DNA of 64,000 nucleotides from positions 114,899 through 178,898 of the forward strand of contig JAHBXQ010000009.1 of assembly GCA_019636345.1 (NCBI GenBank), in the 5' to 3' direction. The stretch is from Pirellulales bacterium. Its GTDB lineage: Bacteria > Planctomycetota > Planctomycetia > Pirellulales > Lacipirellulaceae. Below the pieces are notes generated by a model, which saw only the letters and a list, made by a program, of their open reading frames with translations, had not been told where the DNA came from and ran no database searches. Position numbers and translations under genes: made by a program. Each line of letters starts with the position of its first letter. The first letter of the stretch is position 1. This document shows positions 61,797 through 64,000 of the stretch, piece by piece.

Positions 61797-63716
61797 TTAC
61801 CCAAGCTTGTCAAGTTGTTCGGCCAGAGTCGCGGCCCGTTCGCCAGTGTACGCCCTCGCCGGACCAATCCGATCAATAACGGCGCCAAGCGATTCATCGC
61901 CATGAAGATCCAATGGCACGGGCGAGATATCGAACGCCGAGTAATAGTCGCGGAACTTGAAGTCGTCCACCGGGCTGAGTTCACTCAACAACAGTCGCCG
62001 CGTTGGCTTGCCCAGTGCCTCGGCAGCAATAAGTCCGTCAAGCGATGACGAGAGCACGTACTCCGCGCGGGCCAGGAGCGTCAGCACCTTCTCGACATCG
62101 GCTTCGACGTTCACAAGGACGATTTCCTGCGCATACCGCAGAGCAAACGCCTTCAACCGCGGGTCATCCTGCTCGTCGCGGCGAGGCACGACGGCCAAGG
62201 TCTTGTCCAAGGCCGGCTGCTGCGTCATCAGCCGCGGCGCCAGGAGCCCGATGTCAGCCAGCAGGCAATCGGCGCCGGCTTCGCAGCGATCGGCCGTCAA
62301 TCGGCCCCGCACGGCGAGGATGTTGGCTTCCGGAAACGACCGGCGCTCGTGCTCGCTGGCGAATCCAGCGCCGAGAATCGCGCCGGTGAAGTCTCCGGGC
62401 AATTCCGCCAAGGAGCTGCCGCCCACGACGGCGGCGGCCTCCGTCGGGCCCGCCCGCCGGCATTCGATTCCAAATCTCGATAGCAACGAAGCGACGAGGC
62501 GTCCGCCCAAACCTGAGCCGCTCGGGCCGAAGACAGCGAGAGATTTCCGAGAACCGGAGCCAGATGTCCCGACTGATTTCCCGAGGCTCGCTGGCTTTAC
62601 AATCCGCCTCGTAGGCGATGCGCTGTCGATGCTAACGAGCAGTGGATAGCCTGAACTCTCGGCATAACGACGAAGCTCCCTCCAGAAAGCGCTTTGCCCG
62701 GCAGTCGCCCGCTGCATTTGCCTCGCAACATAGGCTTCCTTTCCTGCTGTAAATTGAGAGAAGTCGAAGACTTCTCGGAACTCATTGCGCTTGCCCAGCA
62801 TGTCAATGCCAAGCATTGTCGCCGTGCACTTTCCACATCGCGAACAATTGCGCAATCCCGGAGATAGAGTCGGGCAGACATGCAGGTGGCGTGAGGCAAT
62901 GGGCCAATTCGCAATTCGTTCAATCTTCCTAAGGCGAGTGAATTGAGCGCCATCGCTGACGATGCGAGTCAGGTCAGTCGACAACAAATGATCGCACAGC
63001 GGATTTGATCCGTCCGTGTCGGCAGCCAAGTCCGCGTAAGTCGTGCCTGTCTGGTGGATATATGTGCGAACGCAGTTCTGCTGGAGCAATATTCCGCTAA
63101 TGACGCGCGTGCAGAATCCGCCGCGGCGATTCGTCGCAACTTCACCTAGGTTTGAGTCGATGAAAGCGATCGGTAGCTCTAGTTCCTTAGCTATTGCAGA
63201 CAGTTTTGCCTGATAGGCTCGGTAGGCCGCGGCGCCTTCCGGGTGGATCGGAAACGTGCCGGCGTTTCCAAACACCAACAACTCCGGGCGGTCGCCTAGT
63301 CTTCCTTCAACGAAATAATCGTACAGCGTCGAAAAGGCGTCGACGCCAGCCGAGAATCCGGTGGCGACGACTCTCGCCGAAGCCAATTGGGCACTAGCCG
63401 GAACTGACGTGGCCGTCAAACTGACAGGGCGCAACTCAGGATAGAGCGACGACAATGCAAGTTGATAGTCGTACAATCCTCGAAGCAACTCGCCCGAAAC
63501 CGGGGCCTCCACCGAGATATCGACACCGATTGCCATGCAGTCGACAAGAACCGCGGTGACGAACGCGTCCGCACGATCCGCAGTCAGTCCCGGCAAACAC
63601 TGCTCAGGAACGTCGTAATGAAGGCGTCGAGTTCCGCGACCATCACGCAGGCCTGCGCTGATGCGCACTCCGTCGGGGCGTCGTTCGGAAGAGATCTGGT
63701 TGATCGTGAGCGGCAT
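61797..63716 (-). CDS. PP-loop ATPase-like domain fused to polysaccharide pyruvyl transferase-like domain
   Basis: In the 639-residue protein, VVATGFSAGVDAFST (about 117-130) is a variant of the SGGxDS loop of PP-loop (alpha-hydrolase) ATPases such as QueC, and CPTLSPGLRNCSRCGKCTATM (Cys281, 291, 294 and 297) resembles the zinc-binding cysteines found there. From about 390 the sequence (LAVFGPSGSGLGGRLVASLL, ANILAVRGRLTADRC, CLLADIGLLAP, VLSSSLDGLIAAEALGKPTR) follows the pattern of the CsaB/polysaccharide pyruvyl transferase fold, in particular the S-S-L-D-G-L-I-A-A-E helix near the active site (H/S variant). The likely role is tailoring of a cell-surface glycan. It is convergent with the preceding plus-strand genes. 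Confidence 0.65.
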   Translation of the reverse strand: MPLTINQISSERRPDGVRISAGLRDGRGTRRLHYDVPEQCLPGLTADRADAFVTAVLVDCMAIGVDISVEAPVSGELLRGLYDYQLALSSLYPELRPVSLTATSVPASAQLASARVVATGFSAGVDAFSTLYDYFVEGRLGDRPELLVFGNAGTFPIHPEGAAAYRAYQAKLSAIAKELELPIAFIDSNLGEVATNRRGGFCTRVISGILLQQNCVRTYIHQTGTTYADLAADTDGSNPLCDHLLSTDLTRIVSDGAQFTRLRKIERIANWPIASRHLHVCPTLSPGLRNCSRCGKCTATMLGIDMLGKRNEFREVFDFSQFTAGKEAYVARQMQRATAGQSAFWRELRRYAESSGYPLLVSIDSASPTRRIVKPASLGKSVGTSGSGSRKSLAVFGPSGSGLGGRLVASLLSRFGIECRRAGPTEAAAVVGGSSLAELPGDFTGAILGAGFASEHERRSFPEANILAVRGRLTADRCEAGADCLLADIGLLAPRLMTQQPALDKTLAVVPRRDEQDDPRLKAFALRYAQEIVLVNVEADVEKVLTLLARAEYVLSSSLDGLIAAEALGKPTRRLLLSELSPVDDFKFRDYYSAFDISPVPLDLHGDESLGAVIDRIGPARAYTGERAATLAEQLDKLG

Positions 63717-64000
63717 GGCGGCTTTGCCAAGCGTAAGTCATTCGATGAGGCACGCCCTCAAAGTATCGGAAGTCTGCTCGCAGGATACAATGGATTTGGA
63801 CCGCCGAGCCGCCTTCTGGCATCGCGGCCGCTTTAGCCGAGAGGCGATAGACCCTGAAAAACAGGGGGGGCTCACTTAGACACTGGACTCTTGCGAAAAC
63901 GGATTTCAAGACTGCTTGTTGATTTGACTCAGCTAGCAAGGGCTAGCAGCCCGTTGAAAAACCCAAGCTTGACGCCCGTGTTATAACGGTCGTCGTTGCA
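63717..64000. other. Region upstream of the pyruvyl-transferase gene to the window end
   Basis: No gene is supported. Near 63938-63970 the sequence GCTAGCAAGGGCTAGCAGCC followed by GTTGAAAAAC resembles the ends of some insertion sequences, but the window ends before it can be tested. Confidence 0.25.

Noticed and set aside
1..64000. CRISPR arrays, tRNA and rRNA genes
   Set aside because: No regularly spaced direct repeats, cloverleaf-like genes or rRNA-conserved sequence were noticed on reading; a covariance-model scan was not possible here.

Overview
The window looks like the chromosome of a Pirellulales-type planctomycete. This rests on high G+C, PEP-CTERM sorting tails, dockerin-like repeats with a DFLxWQR core, a DUF1559 pseudo-pilin, three very large surface proteins that open with the planctomycete LEPR-XLL-type motif (FESLETRSLLA, FEVLEDRRVMA, FEPLEDRRVLS), and an AAA/DUF1257/DUF2997 trio. 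No rRNA, tRNA or CRISPR array was seen.

Layout. (1) 0.1-6.0 kb: exported PEP-CTERM proteins. One reading frame carries three complete PEP-CTERM modules with no stop between them; a DUF1559 protein and a fourth paralogous module follow. (2) 6.3-14.8 kb: two large secreted proteins, a CotH/lamin-tail protein and an alginate-lyase-like protein with two LamG domains. (3) 14.8-25.0 kb: a large serine recombinase, then a very G+C-rich one-strand operon of about 13 genes. It runs from a membrane segment and a lipoprotein through DUF1257, DUF2997, an AAA+ ATPase and four small or unknown proteins to a ubiquitin-like protein, an E2-like protein fused to a cysteine-rich (RING/treble-clef-like) tail, a JAMM protease and a ThiF/E1-like protein. 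This is a nearly complete bacterial ubiquitin-like conjugation and removal system with an attached ATPase, and it is the main find of the window.

(4) 25.4-40.4 kb, minus strand: a tightly packed set made of a subtilase, a two-CxxCH cytochrome-like lipoprotein, a GMC oxidoreductase fused to a membrane patatin phospholipase, a DUF4331 membrane protein, a catalase-like protein, an M43-type metalloprotease, a small unknown and a metallo-beta-lactamase-fold hydrolase. The gene content suggests oxidation of lipid substrates at the envelope. (5) 40.4-41.8 kb: a decayed IS3-type transposase fragment and a 110-bp MITE-like element.

(6) 41.8-59.8 kb: a 5,915-residue surface protein (dockerin, RTX-like, beta-helix, choice-of-anchor-L-like, many Ig-like domains, then an RHS region) that ends in an A+T-rich, apparently exchanged toxin tip, with an overlapping Imm27-like immunity gene. 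(7) 60-64 kb: a dockerin-bearing exported protein, a nucleotidyltransferase-like protein, and on the minus strand a PP-loop ATPase-like domain fused to a polysaccharide-pyruvyl-transferase-like domain.

All calls come from reading the sequence and recalled family motifs. No database search was run.
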